This document shows, piece by piece, positions 42,398 through 52,302 of a DNA stretch of 64,000 nt. Both the position numbers and the translations under genes were made by a program. The stretch comes from Novosphingobium kunmingense (GTDB lineage Bacteria; Pseudomonadota; Alphaproteobacteria; Sphingomonadales; Sphingomonadaceae). Each line of letters begins with the position of its first letter. Positions within the stretch are counted from its first letter, which is position 1. The DNA lies in contig NZ_PHUF01000005.1 in the NCBI RefSeq assembly GCF_002813245.1, positions 310,001 to 374,000 on the forward strand. The letters run 5' to 3'. Under the pieces are notes generated by a model that made no database searches, was not told the DNA's origin, and saw nothing but the letters and a program-made list of their open reading frames with translations.

Positions 42398-43599
42398 TGC
42401 CCACCTCCGAGGACCAGATCACGTGTCACCAGCACCCGGACGGGGAAGCCGGGCCGGACGGTCAGCGTCGGTCGGACGTTGAGCTCGCGGCTCACGACCT
42501 GCTCGCCCGCACGATTGACGCTGTCCTGCGTCCCGCGACGGACTGCGCGGGTCAGATCGCCGTCGCTGCCAGCCCCCAGTTCCGAGCCGACCCCGAGCAA
42601 GGTCGAGACCAGCGCCGCCTTGAGTACGCCGCCCCAGTGGTAATTGGTACCATCCTGCAGACCGGCGAACCCGCGCGCATCGGACGTGGGCTGACGTTCG
42701 AGCACGATCGAACGACCATCTGTGAGGATCAACCGGTTCCAGGCAAGCAGGATACGGCTCTGCCCCGAAGAAATGTCGGCATCGTAATCGCCAATCAGCC
42801 GCGAGCCTTGCGGTATCAGCAGAATTCGCCCGGTCGGGCTGTCATAGACGTTCTGGGTGACCTGCGCGGTCACCAGCCCAGGCAGGTCGGAGCGGATACC
42901 CGTGATGAGCGCCGCGGGAATGATCGATCCCGCCTGCAAGATCGAAGGCGATGCCAGACCGATCAGCCGCTCGGCTGAGACGGTGCGCCGGTCGCTAGCC
43001 CGTTCCAGAAACGCCCGCTTGCGTGCGGCGTCGGGCTCCGGCCTGGCCGCAGTCGTTGCAGTTGTAGCTTCGACGGGAGGTGGAAGTGCGGCAAAGCCCG
43101 TACTCCCACTTGCCGGCGAACCACCACCGAAGAACAGGCGACTGCCCCGCGCGGCTTCTCTTTCCCGTTCTGCGCGTTGCCGGGCGGCATCGGCGGCTAC
43201 AAGTCTGGGATCGACTGGAGCAACAGGCGGCTGCGCTCCAATTGGCGGAAGGGCGGCCACGTCACCACGACGCTGGGCGTCGAGGATCGGCTTGCCGAGA
43301 TCTCCGGGGAGCGGGGGTCCGAGTTTGGGCACCTGACCATAATCCTTGGGCGCACCCGTGAGGTTGTCGGCCACCGCAACACCATCGGTGTTGTACAGTT
43401 CCTCCGCGCCCTTCCGGCCTGCGGGCTGAAGTGCATAGATCAGCGCACCGCTGATCAGTGCAACACCGCAGGCCGAGGCGATGCCGATGGCTTTGCGCGA
43501 CAGGCGCATCACGCGCGGCGGATCACCGCGCAGCTTGACCGCGTTTTCAGGGTCGATGGTTGGCGCTTCGGTACGTTCGTCCTGATCCTCGCTGGTCAT
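42394..43599 (-). CDS. trbI: Conjugal transfer protein TrbI (VirB10-like)
   Basis: A 401-residue protein of the type IV secretion core complex. A cytoplasmic N-terminus, one membrane helix near residues 38-56 (AIGIASACGVALISGALIYAL) and a Pro-rich linker precede the VirB10 beta-barrel domain with IPAALITGIRSDLPGLVTAQVTQNVYDSPTGRILLIPQGSRLIGDYDADI. It spans both membranes and couples energy to the pore. It overlaps trbG by 4 nt. Confidence 0.95.
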   Translation of the reverse strand: MTSEDQDERTEAPTIDPENAVKLRGDPPRVMRLSRKAIGIASACGVALISGALIYALQPAGRKGAEELYNTDGVAVADNLTGAPKDYGQVPKLGPPLPGDLGKPILDAQRRGDVAALPPIGAQPPVAPVDPRLVAADAARQRAEREREAARGSRLFFGGGSPASGSTGFAALPPPVEATTATTAARPEPDAARKRAFLERASDRRTVSAERLIGLASPSILQAGSIIPAALITGIRSDLPGLVTAQVTQNVYDSPTGRILLIPQGSRLIGDYDADISSGQSRILLAWNRLILTDGRSIVLERQPTSDARGFAGLQDGTNYHWGGVLKAALVSTLLGVGSELGAGSDGDLTRAVRRGTQDSVNRAGEQVVSRELNVRPTLTVRPGFPVRVLVTRDLVLGGGQ

Positions 43600-44618
43600 G
43601 CCCGCCCCCGCCGATTGGAGGTGATCCGCACCGTCTGTTGGCCCTTGCGTCCGCCAAGCCGCAGCTCGGCACGGGCGAACAGCCGGTCGACGATCATGTA
43701 GCGACCGGAGACCCGGTAATTGACCAACTCGGCTTCGCCTTTGGTGCCGATCACAAACAACGGTGGCAGTTCGCCTTGCGCGATGGTCTCGGGGAACTCG
43801 ATGAACACGCGGACCCCGTCATCGAACGCGCGTAGCGGCCGCCAGCCGGGGCGATCGCCGTCGATTGCATAGTGGAAGTTGAGCGTCGAGAGGTCGATGC
43901 CCGTTGCTACCGGTGCGGCGCGATCCGCTGCGGCGCGGACTTGGCGCAGCGCGATCAGCTCGTCTTGCGGATAGGTCCAGGAAACCGAGGCCATATAGAC
44001 CGTCGGATTGGCGTGCAGCTCGACATGATAGGTGCGCCGATCGGTGTTGATCACCAGATTGGTCGCGATGTCGGGGCGGATGGGCTTCACAAGGATGTGG
44101 ACCCGCGCCAGCGGTCCGCTGCCGCTGACCGTATCGCCGATCATCCAGCGCACCGTGTCGCCGGACGCTACCGGACCCGAGCCGACCAGCTGCTCGCCTT
44201 GCTGCAGCGCGATGTCGGTCACTTGGCCGGGCTTGGCATAGACCTGGTAGAGCGCGCCCTCGGTGTAAGGAAAGACTTGGATTGCGTTGATGAACCCGGT
44301 GCGCTCGGGCTGGACCCGCGCGGCCTCCATTGCCGCTCCCACCCTGTCCTGGAGAGTGGGGCGACTCTGGGACGGGCGGGAGCGGCCCGCAGCGTGGGGA
44401 GGCTTGCGCTGCGGAAAGAGTTTGAGCTGGCCGGGAAGCGGCAGCGGCACGGGGATCGCCACGATTGCCGGATCGGAATTGAGCGCCTGCAATACCTCGT
44501 TGGGTGCCGCAGGCGATGCAGGTTGGTCCTTGGCCTGCGTGGGGGAGGCAAGCGCCGTACTCGCGGCGAGCAAAGCGACGACGACGCGGCCGTTTGCCGC
44601 TGAAAATTTGCTGATCAT
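43596..44618 (-). CDS. trbG: Conjugal transfer protein TrbG (VirB9-like)
   Basis: A 340-residue periplasmic/outer-membrane T4SS component from ATG 44618 (MISKFSAANG), with GGAG upstream inside the trbF end. The signal peptide is VVVALLAASTALASPTQA. The VirB9/CagX domain shows INAIQVFPYTEGALYQVYAKPGQVTDIALQQGEQL and GWRPLRAFDDGVRVFIEFPE. It binds TrbI in the core complex. Confidence 0.95.
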   Translation of the reverse strand: MISKFSAANGRVVVALLAASTALASPTQAKDQPASPAAPNEVLQALNSDPAIVAIPVPLPLPGQLKLFPQRKPPHAAGRSRPSQSRPTLQDRVGAAMEAARVQPERTGFINAIQVFPYTEGALYQVYAKPGQVTDIALQQGEQLVGSGPVASGDTVRWMIGDTVSGSGPLARVHILVKPIRPDIATNLVINTDRRTYHVELHANPTVYMASVSWTYPQDELIALRQVRAAADRAAPVATGIDLSTLNFHYAIDGDRPGWRPLRAFDDGVRVFIEFPETIAQGELPPLFVIGTKGEAELVNYRVSGRYMIVDRLFARAELRLGGRKGQQTVRITSNRRGRA

Positions 44619-45298
44619 GATCCGAGCTCCTTCGACCAGTTGATGGCGTTGACGAAGATGCCGAGCGGGTTCTTGCGCAGGGCATCGGGTGTGCGGGGGG
44701 TCTGGACGACGATGGTCAGGATCGCGGTCCAGCGGCTCGTTTCGGCAAGGCTGCCGTCGCGGTAGCGGCGCTCGACCCACGCGACGCGGAAGCTGGTCGG
44801 CGAGGCGCGGATCACGCTGGTGACGTCGACACCGACCTGTTCCCGCCCGATCAGAGCGAACGGATCGTTGGTCCGCGCGTAATCGTTGAGCGCAAGCGCG
44901 CCTTTGTCGGTGGCGAAGTCGTAGGCGCGCAGCCAGTTCTGCCGAAGCACGATTGGATCGTCGGGCACGGCGCGAACCTGCTCGATGAACCGCGCCAGAT
45001 GGAATGCGACCTGCGGGTCCGAAGGCGTGTAACCGCTATCGGCGGGGGCGACTGCCTGTGCCTCGCCGAGCTTGTCGACCTGGACCACCCAGGGGATGAT
45101 CGATCCGCGCGCGCCTTGCCAAATGATCCCGCCAGTCAGGCAAGTCGAAAGACCCAGCGCGCTAAAGAAGGCGAGCCGCCAGCTCCTGGCCTGGACGCGG
45201 GCTGAGCCGATCCGATCATCCCAGACCTGCGCGGCGCGCTGGTAGGGCGTTTCGGGTTCGGGGGTCTTGCCGTAGCGGATCGAGGGTCGTCGGAACAT
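44615..45298 (-). CDS. trbF: Conjugal transfer protein TrbF (VirB8-like)
   Basis: A 227-residue inner-membrane protein from ATG 45298. After a 40-residue cytoplasmic part and a helix near 42-63 (LAFFSALGLSTCLTGGIIWQG) comes the VirB8 periplasmic domain, with DPIVLRQNWLRAYDFATDKGALALNDYARTNDPF and FRVAWVERRYRDGSLAETSRWTAILTI. It assembles the inner-membrane part of the channel. Overlaps trbG by 4 nt. Confidence 0.95.
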   Translation of the reverse strand: MFRRPSIRYGKTPEPETPYQRAAQVWDDRIGSARVQARSWRLAFFSALGLSTCLTGGIIWQGARGSIIPWVVQVDKLGEAQAVAPADSGYTPSDPQVAFHLARFIEQVRAVPDDPIVLRQNWLRAYDFATDKGALALNDYARTNDPFALIGREQVGVDVTSVIRASPTSFRVAWVERRYRDGSLAETSRWTAILTIVVQTPRTPDALRKNPLGIFVNAINWSKELGS

Positions 45299-45303
45299 GG
45301 CAA

Positions 45304-46632
45304 TCAGTCCTTTTCGGAAGTGTCGATGGAAGCCCCGCCGCCGTGGCTGTCGCCAGACTTGAGCGTGTGGGCGGCAAGTGTTGCGGTGTGGGCGATGGTC
45401 TGCCGATCCTTCATCGCCTTGGCCCATGCGGGCTGCCCCTGGTCGGCATCGGCAGGTGGCTTGGCCGGCGTATTGGGTCCGGGGGTGCCAGAAGACGTGA
45501 TACTGCCGCCGGTGTTGGTGATCGCGGCGCGGCTGCCCTCGCGGAACGATTGCTTCATGCCGTCGCCTGCCTTGCGCAGCGGCGAGGTCGCAGCACCGAC
45601 AGCGGCATCGCCAACTGCGGCCATGCCGGAGCCGACTGCGGACGAACCTGATTTGCCTGCCGAGCCGAGCGCATAGGCCATGGTCGCACCGCCTGCGGCT
45701 CGCGAGGTTCCGTGCGCGACGTTGGATGCGGCACTGGCGACCGCGCCGCCTGCCATCCGCGCTCCGGCAACCGCGCCGGCAGCAGCACCGCCAGCAAGCA
45801 GCGCGGTTCCCGCGGCGGCACCTGCTCCCAGCTGCGGCCCGCCCGAGACGATGCCATTGGCAATACCGGGGCCGAAGATGCCGAGCCCGAGCAGCGCCAG
45901 GCTGGCGAGCACGATCGACAGCGCGTCTTCGATGGTCGGCTCACCCGAGATGGCGCTGGTGAACTCGGTAAAGATGGTCGAGCCGATGCCGACGATTACC
46001 GCAAGCACCAGGACCTTGATGCCGGAGGAAACGACATTGCCGAGCACCCGTTCGGCCATGAACGCGGTCTTGCCGAACAGCCCGAACGGGATCAGCACGA
46101 ACCCGCAGAGCGTGGTCAGCTTGAACTCGATCAGGGTGATGAACAGCTGGATCGCAAGAATGAAGAAGGCGATGATCACGATCGCCCAGGCCAGCAGCAG
46201 GATGATGATCTGGAGGAAGTTCTCGAAGAAGCTGACGAAGCCCATCAGGTCCGAGATCGCCTCGATCAGCGGCTGCGCCGCATCGAGGCCGACCTGTGCG
46301 ACCCGGCCCGGTTGCAGCAGTTCGGCGGCGGTGAACCCGGTGCCGCTGGCCTTGAGGCCGAGACCGGCGAAGCTCTCGAAGACGATCCGCGCGAGGTTGT
46401 TCCAGTTGCCGATGATGTAGGCGAACACGCCAACGAACAGCGTTTTTTTGACGAGCCGCGCCAGCACGTCGTCCGCCTCGCCCCAAGACCAAAACAGCGC
46501 GGCCAGCGTCACGTCGATCACGATCAGGGTTGTCGCGATGAACGCGACCTCGCCCGAAAGCAGGCCAAATCCGCTGTCGATGTAGCGCGAGAAGATGTCG
46601 AGGAAGCGGTCGACGACGCCGGTGCCACCCAT
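45304..46632 (-). CDS. trbL: Conjugal transfer protein TrbL (VirB6-like)
   Basis: A 442-residue polytopic membrane protein from MGGTGVVDRFLDIFSRYIDSGFG, with about six helices up to residue 260 and a Gly/Ala/Ser-rich, probably periplasmic or cytoplasmic, C-terminal tail. It corresponds to VirB6, which forms part of the DNA channel. It follows trbK by 1 nt. The low-complexity tail is normal for TrbL of this ICE family. Confidence 0.93.
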   Translation of the reverse strand: MGGTGVVDRFLDIFSRYIDSGFGLLSGEVAFIATTLIVIDVTLAALFWSWGEADDVLARLVKKTLFVGVFAYIIGNWNNLARIVFESFAGLGLKASGTGFTAAELLQPGRVAQVGLDAAQPLIEAISDLMGFVSFFENFLQIIILLLAWAIVIIAFFILAIQLFITLIEFKLTTLCGFVLIPFGLFGKTAFMAERVLGNVVSSGIKVLVLAVIVGIGSTIFTEFTSAISGEPTIEDALSIVLASLALLGLGIFGPGIANGIVSGGPQLGAGAAAGTALLAGGAAAGAVAGARMAGGAVASAASNVAHGTSRAAGGATMAYALGSAGKSGSSAVGSGMAAVGDAAVGAATSPLRKAGDGMKQSFREGSRAAITNTGGSITSSGTPGPNTPAKPPADADQGQPAWAKAMKDRQTIAHTATLAAHTLKSGDSHGGGASIDTSEKD

Positions 46633-46633
46633 G

Positions 46634-46969
46634 TCAGAGGCCCTTTTCTGGTTGGGGTTCGGATGACGGCGCCGGAGTCGGCGCCGCACTCGGATCGACG
46701 GCGGCTTCGCTCACGTCGCTCTCGACCCCAAGGAACCGCCGCCGCTTCTCGGCCCAGGCCGCGCGGCAGTCGGGCGAAGACAGCGCAATCTCGCCCATCG
46801 CCGCGCAGGCGCGCAGTTGGCCGGGAAGCGGATCGCCGTCCGGCTCGAACACCGTAATCACTTCCGGCAGCGGCTCGGGGCGCTCTTCGCGCAGCTGGAG
46901 CACGGACATGGTCAGCGCGATGGCGACGAACGCCCCGGCTCCGATCCGCGCGAAGAGCTTGGTGTCCAT
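46634..46969 (-). CDS. trbK: TrbK-alt, putative entry-exclusion protein
   Basis: A 111-residue protein from MDTKLFARIGAGAFVAIALTMSVLQL, with one N-terminal membrane helix. Then comes a conserved EVITVFEPDGDPLPGQLRACAAMGEIALSSPDCRAAWAEKRRRFLG with two Cys. It is not the RP4 lipoprotein TrbK but the alternative form found between trbJ and trbL on Tn4371-type ICEs. It presumably blocks uptake of a second copy of the element. Confidence 0.85.
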   Translation of the reverse strand: MDTKLFARIGAGAFVAIALTMSVLQLREERPEPLPEVITVFEPDGDPLPGQLRACAAMGEIALSSPDCRAAWAEKRRRFLGVESDVSEAAVDPSAAPTPAPSSEPQPEKGL

Positions 46970-46973
46970 CGCC

Positions 46974-47738
46974 TCAGTTCCGGAACATCTGGGCGGTGGT
47001 CGGGACATAGCCGCGTCCTGGCGCTAGGAAGCGGCGGAGCTGCTCACGGGCCTGCGCCTTGGCAGCAGCGGCGTTAGCGGCATCGAGCGACTGCGCGCGG
47101 CCGAGGCTGGCGACGGTCGCGGTCAGGTCGGCGAGCTGCTGCGCCTGAAGCGCGAGCAGCTGGTTTCCAGCCTGGGCGGCCTGCAGCGCACCGGTCGCCG
47201 ACTGGCTCGCGGTAACGAGGCTCTGCACCGCCGTGCGAGCGCCTTCGATGTTGCTGACCGCACCTGCCTGTACCTTGAGCGCATCTTCGAACGCGGCGAC
47301 GCTATTGCGCCAGCGTTCCTCGGCACCCTGGACCATGGCGCGCTGGCTGCCGGTCAGGTCGACGTCCTTGTACTGCCGCCCGAACTCGCGTTCAATCGCC
47401 TGTACATCGAACGAGATGCGCTGGGCCTGCGCCAGCAACTGTTGGGTCTGGCGAATCTGCGCCTGGAGCGGTTCGAGCATGGTCAGCGGCAACGACTGGA
47501 GGTTGCGTGCCTCGTTGATCAGCGAAGTCGCCTGGTTCTGCAGCTGACGGATCTGGTTGTTGATCTGCTCGAGCGTGCGCGCCGCCGTCAGGATGTTCTG
47601 CGAGTAGTTCGAGGGATCGTAAACGATCCCGCCGAACTGGGCATAGGCAGGTGCTGGAACCAGCGCGGTGACGGTGATCGACAGCACAGCCGCGCCAGCG
47701 GCGAGCAGATCACGGATACGGGGGGACTTCATGGGCAT
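46974..47738 (-). CDS. trbJ: Conjugal transfer protein TrbJ (VirB5-like)
   Basis: A 254-residue secreted protein; ATG 47738 or 47732. A signal peptide (LLAAGAAVLSITVTALVPAPAYA-QFGG) is followed by YDPSNYSQNILTAARTLEQINNQIRQLQNQATSLINEARNLQSL, the TrbJ signature, and long coiled-coil helices. It is thought to sit at the pilus tip or help pilus assembly. The start overlaps the trbE stop by 1 nt. Confidence 0.94.
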   Translation of the reverse strand: MPMKSPRIRDLLAAGAAVLSITVTALVPAPAYAQFGGIVYDPSNYSQNILTAARTLEQINNQIRQLQNQATSLINEARNLQSLPLTMLEPLQAQIRQTQQLLAQAQRISFDVQAIEREFGRQYKDVDLTGSQRAMVQGAEERWRNSVAAFEDALKVQAGAVSNIEGARTAVQSLVTASQSATGALQAAQAGNQLLALQAQQLADLTATVASLGRAQSLDAANAAAAKAQAREQLRRFLAPGRGYVPTTAQMFRN

Positions 47739-50194
47739 TACTCCTTGGGTTGGCCCAATTGGGCGGGGGGAATGGGATCGGGGGACGGGAGCATGTCGGC
47801 GGCCCAGGCGAGGCCGCGGTGGCGCAGCCAGGCAGCGGCGAAGCCCGCCGTTCCGTGTGCTTCGGTCAGTTCGGCAATCGCCAGTTGGTCGGTCTTCGAC
47901 GATGTGGCGGTATAGGCGAGCGCCACTTCGCCGAGGCCCAGCTCGAACAGCCGGTTGCCGCGCGCCGACTGGCAGTAATAGTCGCGCTTGGGCGTCGCCC
48001 GCGCGACGATCTCGATCTGCCGGTCGTTAAGCCCGAAGCGGCGGTAGATCGACAGAATCTGCGGCTCGACCGCACGCTCATTGGGCAGGAAGATGCGGGT
48101 CGGGCAGCTTTCGATGATGGCGGGCGCGATCGCGCTGGTCTCGATGTCGGCGAGGCTCTGGGTCGCAAACACCACGCTCGCGTTCTTCTTGCGCAGCGTC
48201 TTGAGCCATTCGCGCAGCTGCGCGGCGAAAGCCGGGCTGTCGAGCACCAGCCAGCCCTCGTCGATGATGATCATCGTCGGCGAGCCGTCGAGCCGGCCCT
48301 CAATGCGGTGGAACAGGTAGGACAGCACCGCAGGCGCGGCCGCTGAGCCGGTGAGGCCTTCGGTCTCGAATGCCTGAAAGCTTGCTTCGCCGAGATGCTC
48401 GACTTCGGCATCAAGCAGCCGCCCGAACGGCCCGCCGATGCAGTAGGGGGCCAGCGCCTGCTTCAAAGCCTGCGACTGGAGCAGCACGGCCAAGCCGGTA
48501 AACGTTCGCTCGGCGATGGGTGCGGTCGCAAGCGAAGTCAGCGCCGACCAGAGATGCTCCTTGGTAACCGGATCGACCGTCACGCCTTCGGACGTGAGGA
48601 TCGCCTGGAGCCATTCCGCCGCCCAGTTGCGCTCGGCCGACTCGTCGATCCGCGCGAGCGGTTGCAGCAGGACTGCACCAGCACTGTCCTCGGCAAGACT
48701 GGTGCCGAGATCCTGCCAGTCGCCGCCGCAGGCAATTGCGGCGGCACGGATCGAGCCGCCGAAATCGAAGGCGAAGACCTGAGCGCGTTCGTAGCGCCGG
48801 AACTGCAATGCCATCAGCGCCAGCAGCACCGACTTGCCCGCACCGGTCGGGCCGACGATCAGCGTATGGCCGACATCGCCGACATGGAGTGAAAACCGGA
48901 ACGGTGTCGAACCTTCGGTCCGCGCATAGAAGAGCGGAGGGGCGCGGAAATGTTCGTCTCCTTCCGGCCCGGCCCACACGGCTGAGAGAGGGATCATGTG
49001 GGCCAGGTTGAGCGTGGAAATCGGCGGTGTGCGGACATTGGCGTAGACATGGCCGGGGAGCGAGCCGAGCCAGGCTTCGACCGCGTTCATGCCTTCGACG
49101 ATCACGGTGAAGTCGCGGCCCTGAATGACCTTCTCGACCAGCCGCAGCTTTTCGGCCGCGAGCGAAGGATCCTCGTCCCAGACGGTGACCGTGGCAGTGA
49201 CATAGGCCTGGCCGACATGATCGGCTCCGAGCTCCTGCAACGCGGCATCGGCGTCGGCGGCCTTGTTCGAGGCATCGCTGTCGAGCAGCGTTGATGCCTC
49301 GTTTGTCATCACCTCCTTGAGGATCGCTGCGACCGACTTGCGTTTGGCGAACCATTGCCGCCGGATCTTTGCCGTCAGCTTGGTCGCATCAGTCTTGTCC
49401 AACATCACCGCACGGGTCGACCAGCGATAGGCGAAAGCGAGCCGGTTGAGTTCGTCGAGCAGGCCCGGGAATGTCGCGCTTGGGAATCCTACGACGGTCA
49501 GCGTGCGCAGATGCGCACGGCCAAGACGCGGTTCGAGCCCCCCGGTGAGCGACTCATCGGCCAGCAACGCGTCGAGATGCATCGGGGTTTCCGGAACACG
49601 GACCCGATGGCTGCGAGTTGAGATGCAGCTGTGAAGGTAGGTCAGCGTCTCGCTGTCATCGAGCCAGGCGACCTCAGGCACGAAGCCCTCGATCAGGCGC
49701 AACAGCCGTTCGGTGCGGTCGATGAAGAGGTCGAGCAGTTCCTTGGGGTTGATGCCTTTCTCGGCCTTGCCCTCGTAGAGCCAACTTTCGGCGCGCGCCG
49801 CGTCCTCGGCGGGCGGCATCCACAGCAGCGTCAGGAAGTAGCCGCTCTCAAAATGCGAGCCTTCTTCGGCAAATTGCGCCGCGCGTTCGCGCTCGACCAG
49901 TGCAGAAGCGGGATCAGGAAAATCGCTATCGGGATAATCCGGCGCCGGGCGGCGCACCGCCTCGACGAAGATCGCCCAGCCCGAACCCAGCCGCCGCAGC
50001 GCGCTGTTGAGCCGCGCAGTCGTCGCGATCAGTTCGGCAGGGGTGGCGCTGTCGAGATCGGGACCGCGAAAGCGGGCCGAGCGCTGGAAGCTGCCATCCT
50101 TGTTGAGCACCACGCCGGGGGAGACCAGCGCCGCCCAGGGCAGGAAGTCCGCGAGCCGGTCGGCCTTGTTCCTGTATTCGCGAAGCGAGAGCAT
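47738..50194 (-). CDS. trbE: Conjugal transfer ATPase TrbE (VirB4-like)
   Basis: An 818-residue AAA-type ATPase. The N-terminal CagE/TrbE domain (1-430) has LADFLPWAALVSPGVVLNKDGSFQRSARFRGPDL. The P-loop is VGPTGAGKSVLLAL near residue 455, and Walker B is MIIIDEGWLVLD near 650, followed by SVVFATQSLAD. It energises pilus biogenesis. Complete. Confidence 0.96.
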   Translation of the reverse strand: MLSLREYRNKADRLADFLPWAALVSPGVVLNKDGSFQRSARFRGPDLDSATPAELIATTARLNSALRRLGSGWAIFVEAVRRPAPDYPDSDFPDPASALVERERAAQFAEEGSHFESGYFLTLLWMPPAEDAARAESWLYEGKAEKGINPKELLDLFIDRTERLLRLIEGFVPEVAWLDDSETLTYLHSCISTRSHRVRVPETPMHLDALLADESLTGGLEPRLGRAHLRTLTVVGFPSATFPGLLDELNRLAFAYRWSTRAVMLDKTDATKLTAKIRRQWFAKRKSVAAILKEVMTNEASTLLDSDASNKAADADAALQELGADHVGQAYVTATVTVWDEDPSLAAEKLRLVEKVIQGRDFTVIVEGMNAVEAWLGSLPGHVYANVRTPPISTLNLAHMIPLSAVWAGPEGDEHFRAPPLFYARTEGSTPFRFSLHVGDVGHTLIVGPTGAGKSVLLALMALQFRRYERAQVFAFDFGGSIRAAAIACGGDWQDLGTSLAEDSAGAVLLQPLARIDESAERNWAAEWLQAILTSEGVTVDPVTKEHLWSALTSLATAPIAERTFTGLAVLLQSQALKQALAPYCIGGPFGRLLDAEVEHLGEASFQAFETEGLTGSAAAPAVLSYLFHRIEGRLDGSPTMIIIDEGWLVLDSPAFAAQLREWLKTLRKKNASVVFATQSLADIETSAIAPAIIESCPTRIFLPNERAVEPQILSIYRRFGLNDRQIEIVARATPKRDYYCQSARGNRLFELGLGEVALAYTATSSKTDQLAIAELTEAHGTAGFAAAWLRHRGLAWAADMLPSPDPIPPAQLGQPKE

Positions 50195-50198
50195 GGCC

Positions 50199-50474
50199 TC
50201 AGACCCTCAGATAGGTTGGAAAGCGCAGATGGCGCCTTGCGACATCGACGAATTGGGGATCGCGCCGCGCCGCCCAGACCGAGACCATGTGGCCCAGCGC
50301 GAAAATCACGACGCCGGCGATCCACAGGCGCAGTCCAAGTCCAATCGCAGCGGCCAGCGTCGCATTGGCGATCGCCAGCCCGCGGGGCGCGCCGCCAAGC
50401 AGGATATGCTCGGTCAGCGCGCGGTGAACGGGCACCACATATCCGGCGACAGCTTCGGGCGGCGCGGTCTCCAT
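50199..50474 (-). CDS. trbD: Conjugal transfer protein TrbD (VirB3-like)
   Basis: A 91-residue protein, METAPPEAVAGYVVPVHRALTEHILLGGAPRGLAIANATLAAAIGLGLRLWIAGVVIFALGHMVSVWAARRDPQFVDV, with two membrane helices. The sequence HRALTEHILLGGAPR and DPQFVDV are the usual TrbD/VirB3 marks. It assists TrbE. Its ATG overlaps the trbC stop by 1 nt. Confidence 0.93.
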   Translation of the reverse strand: METAPPEAVAGYVVPVHRALTEHILLGGAPRGLAIANATLAAAIGLGLRLWIAGVVIFALGHMVSVWAARRDPQFVDVARRHLRFPTYLRV

Positions 50475-50806
50475 CAGACCAGCGCTCCGCCGCCGAACGA
50501 GAAGAACGACAGGAAGAAGGACGAGGCGGCAAACGCGATCGACAGGCCGAACACGATCTGAACCATCCGACGCGCGCCGCCTGAGGTATCGCCGAACGCG
50601 AGCGCAAGGCCGGTCGCAATGATGATCATGACCGCGACGATCTTGGCGACCGGGCCCTGGATGGATTCGAGGATCGACTGCAGCGGCGCTTCCCACGGCA
50701 TCGACGAACCAGCCGCATGGGCGGGGGTGGCTACGGAAAGGGCAACGAAGCCGCCGAGCATGGCAGCGGACAGGCGGGCGCGGGCGCGCGAAATGCTCTG
50801 GATCAC
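50474..50806 (-). CDS. trbC: Conjugal transfer pilin TrbC (VirB2-like)
   Basis: A 110-residue prepilin. A long signal peptide ends near AHAAGSSMPWEAPLQ, and the mature part has two hydrophobic helices (IVAVMIIIATGLALAF and IVFGLSIAFAASSFFLSFF) with the basic loop GGARR between. In RP4 the pilin is cyclised; here the C-terminus GGGALV differs. Overlaps trbB by 4 nt. Confidence 0.92.
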   Translation of the reverse strand: MIQSISRARARLSAAMLGGFVALSVATPAHAAGSSMPWEAPLQSILESIQGPVAKIVAVMIIIATGLALAFGDTSGGARRMVQIVFGLSIAFAASSFFLSFFSFGGGALV

Positions 50807-51786
50807 GAAAAGACTCCTTTGGCTTGGGGGGTGATGGGAAGAATCTGGTAGTCGCCTCGGCCATCGAGCCCGGTGACCTGTGCGAGCTCTGCGAGCCGCC
50901 GACCGGTGCCGTCACGGACCAGTACGGCGATGACATTGATGGTTTCGGCGATGAGCGCGCGCGGCACGGTGACCACGCTTTCCTGGATGAGCTGTTCCAT
51001 GCGCCGCAGCGTGCCGAGCGCAGATCCGGCATGGATCGTGCCGACCCCGCCGGGATGACCGGTGCCCCAGGCCTTCAGCAGGTCGAGCGCTTCCGCGCCG
51101 CGCACCTCGCCAATAGGAATGCGGTCAGGCCGTAGCCGCAGGGCAGAGCGGACCAGGTCTGAGAGAGTCGCAACGCCGTCCTTGGTGCGCAATGATACGA
51201 GGTTGGGCGCAGCGCATTGCAGCTCGCGGGTGTCCTCGATCAGGACCACGCGGTCGTCGGTTTTGGCGACCTCAGCGAGCAGCGCATTGGTGAGTGTGGT
51301 CTTGCCGGTCGATGTGCCGCCAGCGACCAGGATGTTCTTGCGGCTAGCAACGGCGGCAATCAGCGCCTCGGCCTGCCACCCGGACATGATTTCAGCCGCG
51401 ACATAGTCCGCAAGCGTGAATACCGCGACGGCAGGCTTGCGGATCGCGAAGCTCGGCGCGGCCACGACCGGCGGCAACAGCCCCTCGAACCGCTCCCCCG
51501 TATCGGGAAGCTCCGCCGAGACCCGCGGCGCCTTGGCATGGACCTCGGCCCCGACATGGTGCGCGACCAGGCGGATTATCCGCTCGCCATCGGCAGCGGA
51601 CATTCCGCTCCCCGTATCGGCGATCCCGGCTCCCAGCCGGTCGATCCACAGCCGCCCGTCGGGATTGAGCATGACCTCGATCACCGAAGCGTCTTCAAGC
51701 CACGCAGTGATCTCCGGCCCGAGCGCCGTGCGCAGCATGCGCGCGCCGCGCGACGATACTGGCGATTGGATTGGGATGACGCTCAT
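50803..51786 (-). CDS. trbB: Conjugal transfer ATPase TrbB (VirB11-like)
   Basis: A 327-residue hexameric secretion ATPase from ATG 51786 (MSVIPIQSP), with AGGAGG 6 nt upstream. The P-loop is [10 protein letters not shown] (residues 155-164), the Asp box [11 protein letters not shown] and the His box VGTIHAG. It is the first gene of the trb operon in this window and powers pilus retraction or substrate transfer with TrbE and TraG. Confidence 0.96.
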   Translation of the reverse strand: MSVIPIQSPVSSRGARMLRTALGPEITAWLEDASVIEVMLNPDGRLWIDRLGAGIADTGSGMSAADGERIIRLVAHHVGAEVHAKAPRVSAELPDTGERFEGLLPPVVAAPSFAIRKPAVAVFTLADYVAAEIMSGWQAEALIAAVASRKNILVAGGTSTGKTTLTNALLAEVAKTDDRVVLIEDTRELQCAAPNLVSLRTKDGVATLSDLVRSALRLRPDRIPIGEVRGAEALDLLKAWGTGHPGGVGTIHAGSALGTLRRMEQLIQESVVTVPRALIAETINVIAVLVRDGTGRRLAELAQVTGLDGRGDYQILPITPQAKGVFS

Positions 51787-51921
51787 GACTTGCCTCCTGT
51801 GAGCGGGGCAACCGACCATCGGCTGGGCCCGCGAGGCAGATCAAAAGGACATCAGAATGCCGGAAGGCAACACCTTGATTGGTTCGGCGTATTGCGGCGC
51901 AAAGCGAGAAAGGAATGGCGG

Positions 51922-52302
51922 TTAGCCGGCCAACCGCTCTTTGCCATCCAATCGCCGGCTAAGCGCCTGAACAAAGCTGTCGTACCGATCTTTGCCCTTG
52001 GCTTGGGCGGCTGCACTAGCCGCATCCGGCAGCGGTGGGTTGGCCGTAAGCCAGGAACGCACGAATAGCGCCAAAGCTTCATTGCCAACCTCAACACTGC
52101 GATCAAGCAACTCAAGCTGGCGCACGACACGGTCAATCCTACGACTAAGGGCGGCTTCCATCCGCTCCGACCCGTCGGGCGACAGGAACGATACCAGTGC
52201 GGCTTCCACGACTTCTGCCTGGGAGACCCGACGACGTATCGCCATTTCGGCCAGTTGGCTTGCAACCTCCGGCGATAAACGGAATGTGTGCTTCGATTTC
52301 AC
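51922..52302 (-). CDS. CopG/ribbon-helix-helix regulator
   Basis: A 126-residue protein starting MKSKHTFRLSPEVASQLAEMAIRRRVSQAEVVEAALVSFLSPDG, a ribbon-helix-helix domain in the first 40 residues. The C-terminal two thirds are helical. It lies between traG and trbB, overlapping the traG start side by 4 nt, the usual place of the CopG gene on this ICE type, where it probably regulates transfer genes. Confidence 0.88.
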   Translation of the reverse strand: MKSKHTFRLSPEVASQLAEMAIRRRVSQAEVVEAALVSFLSPDGSERMEAALSRRIDRVVRQLELLDRSVEVGNEALALFVRSWLTANPPLPDAASAAAQAKGKDRYDSFVQALSRRLDGKERLAG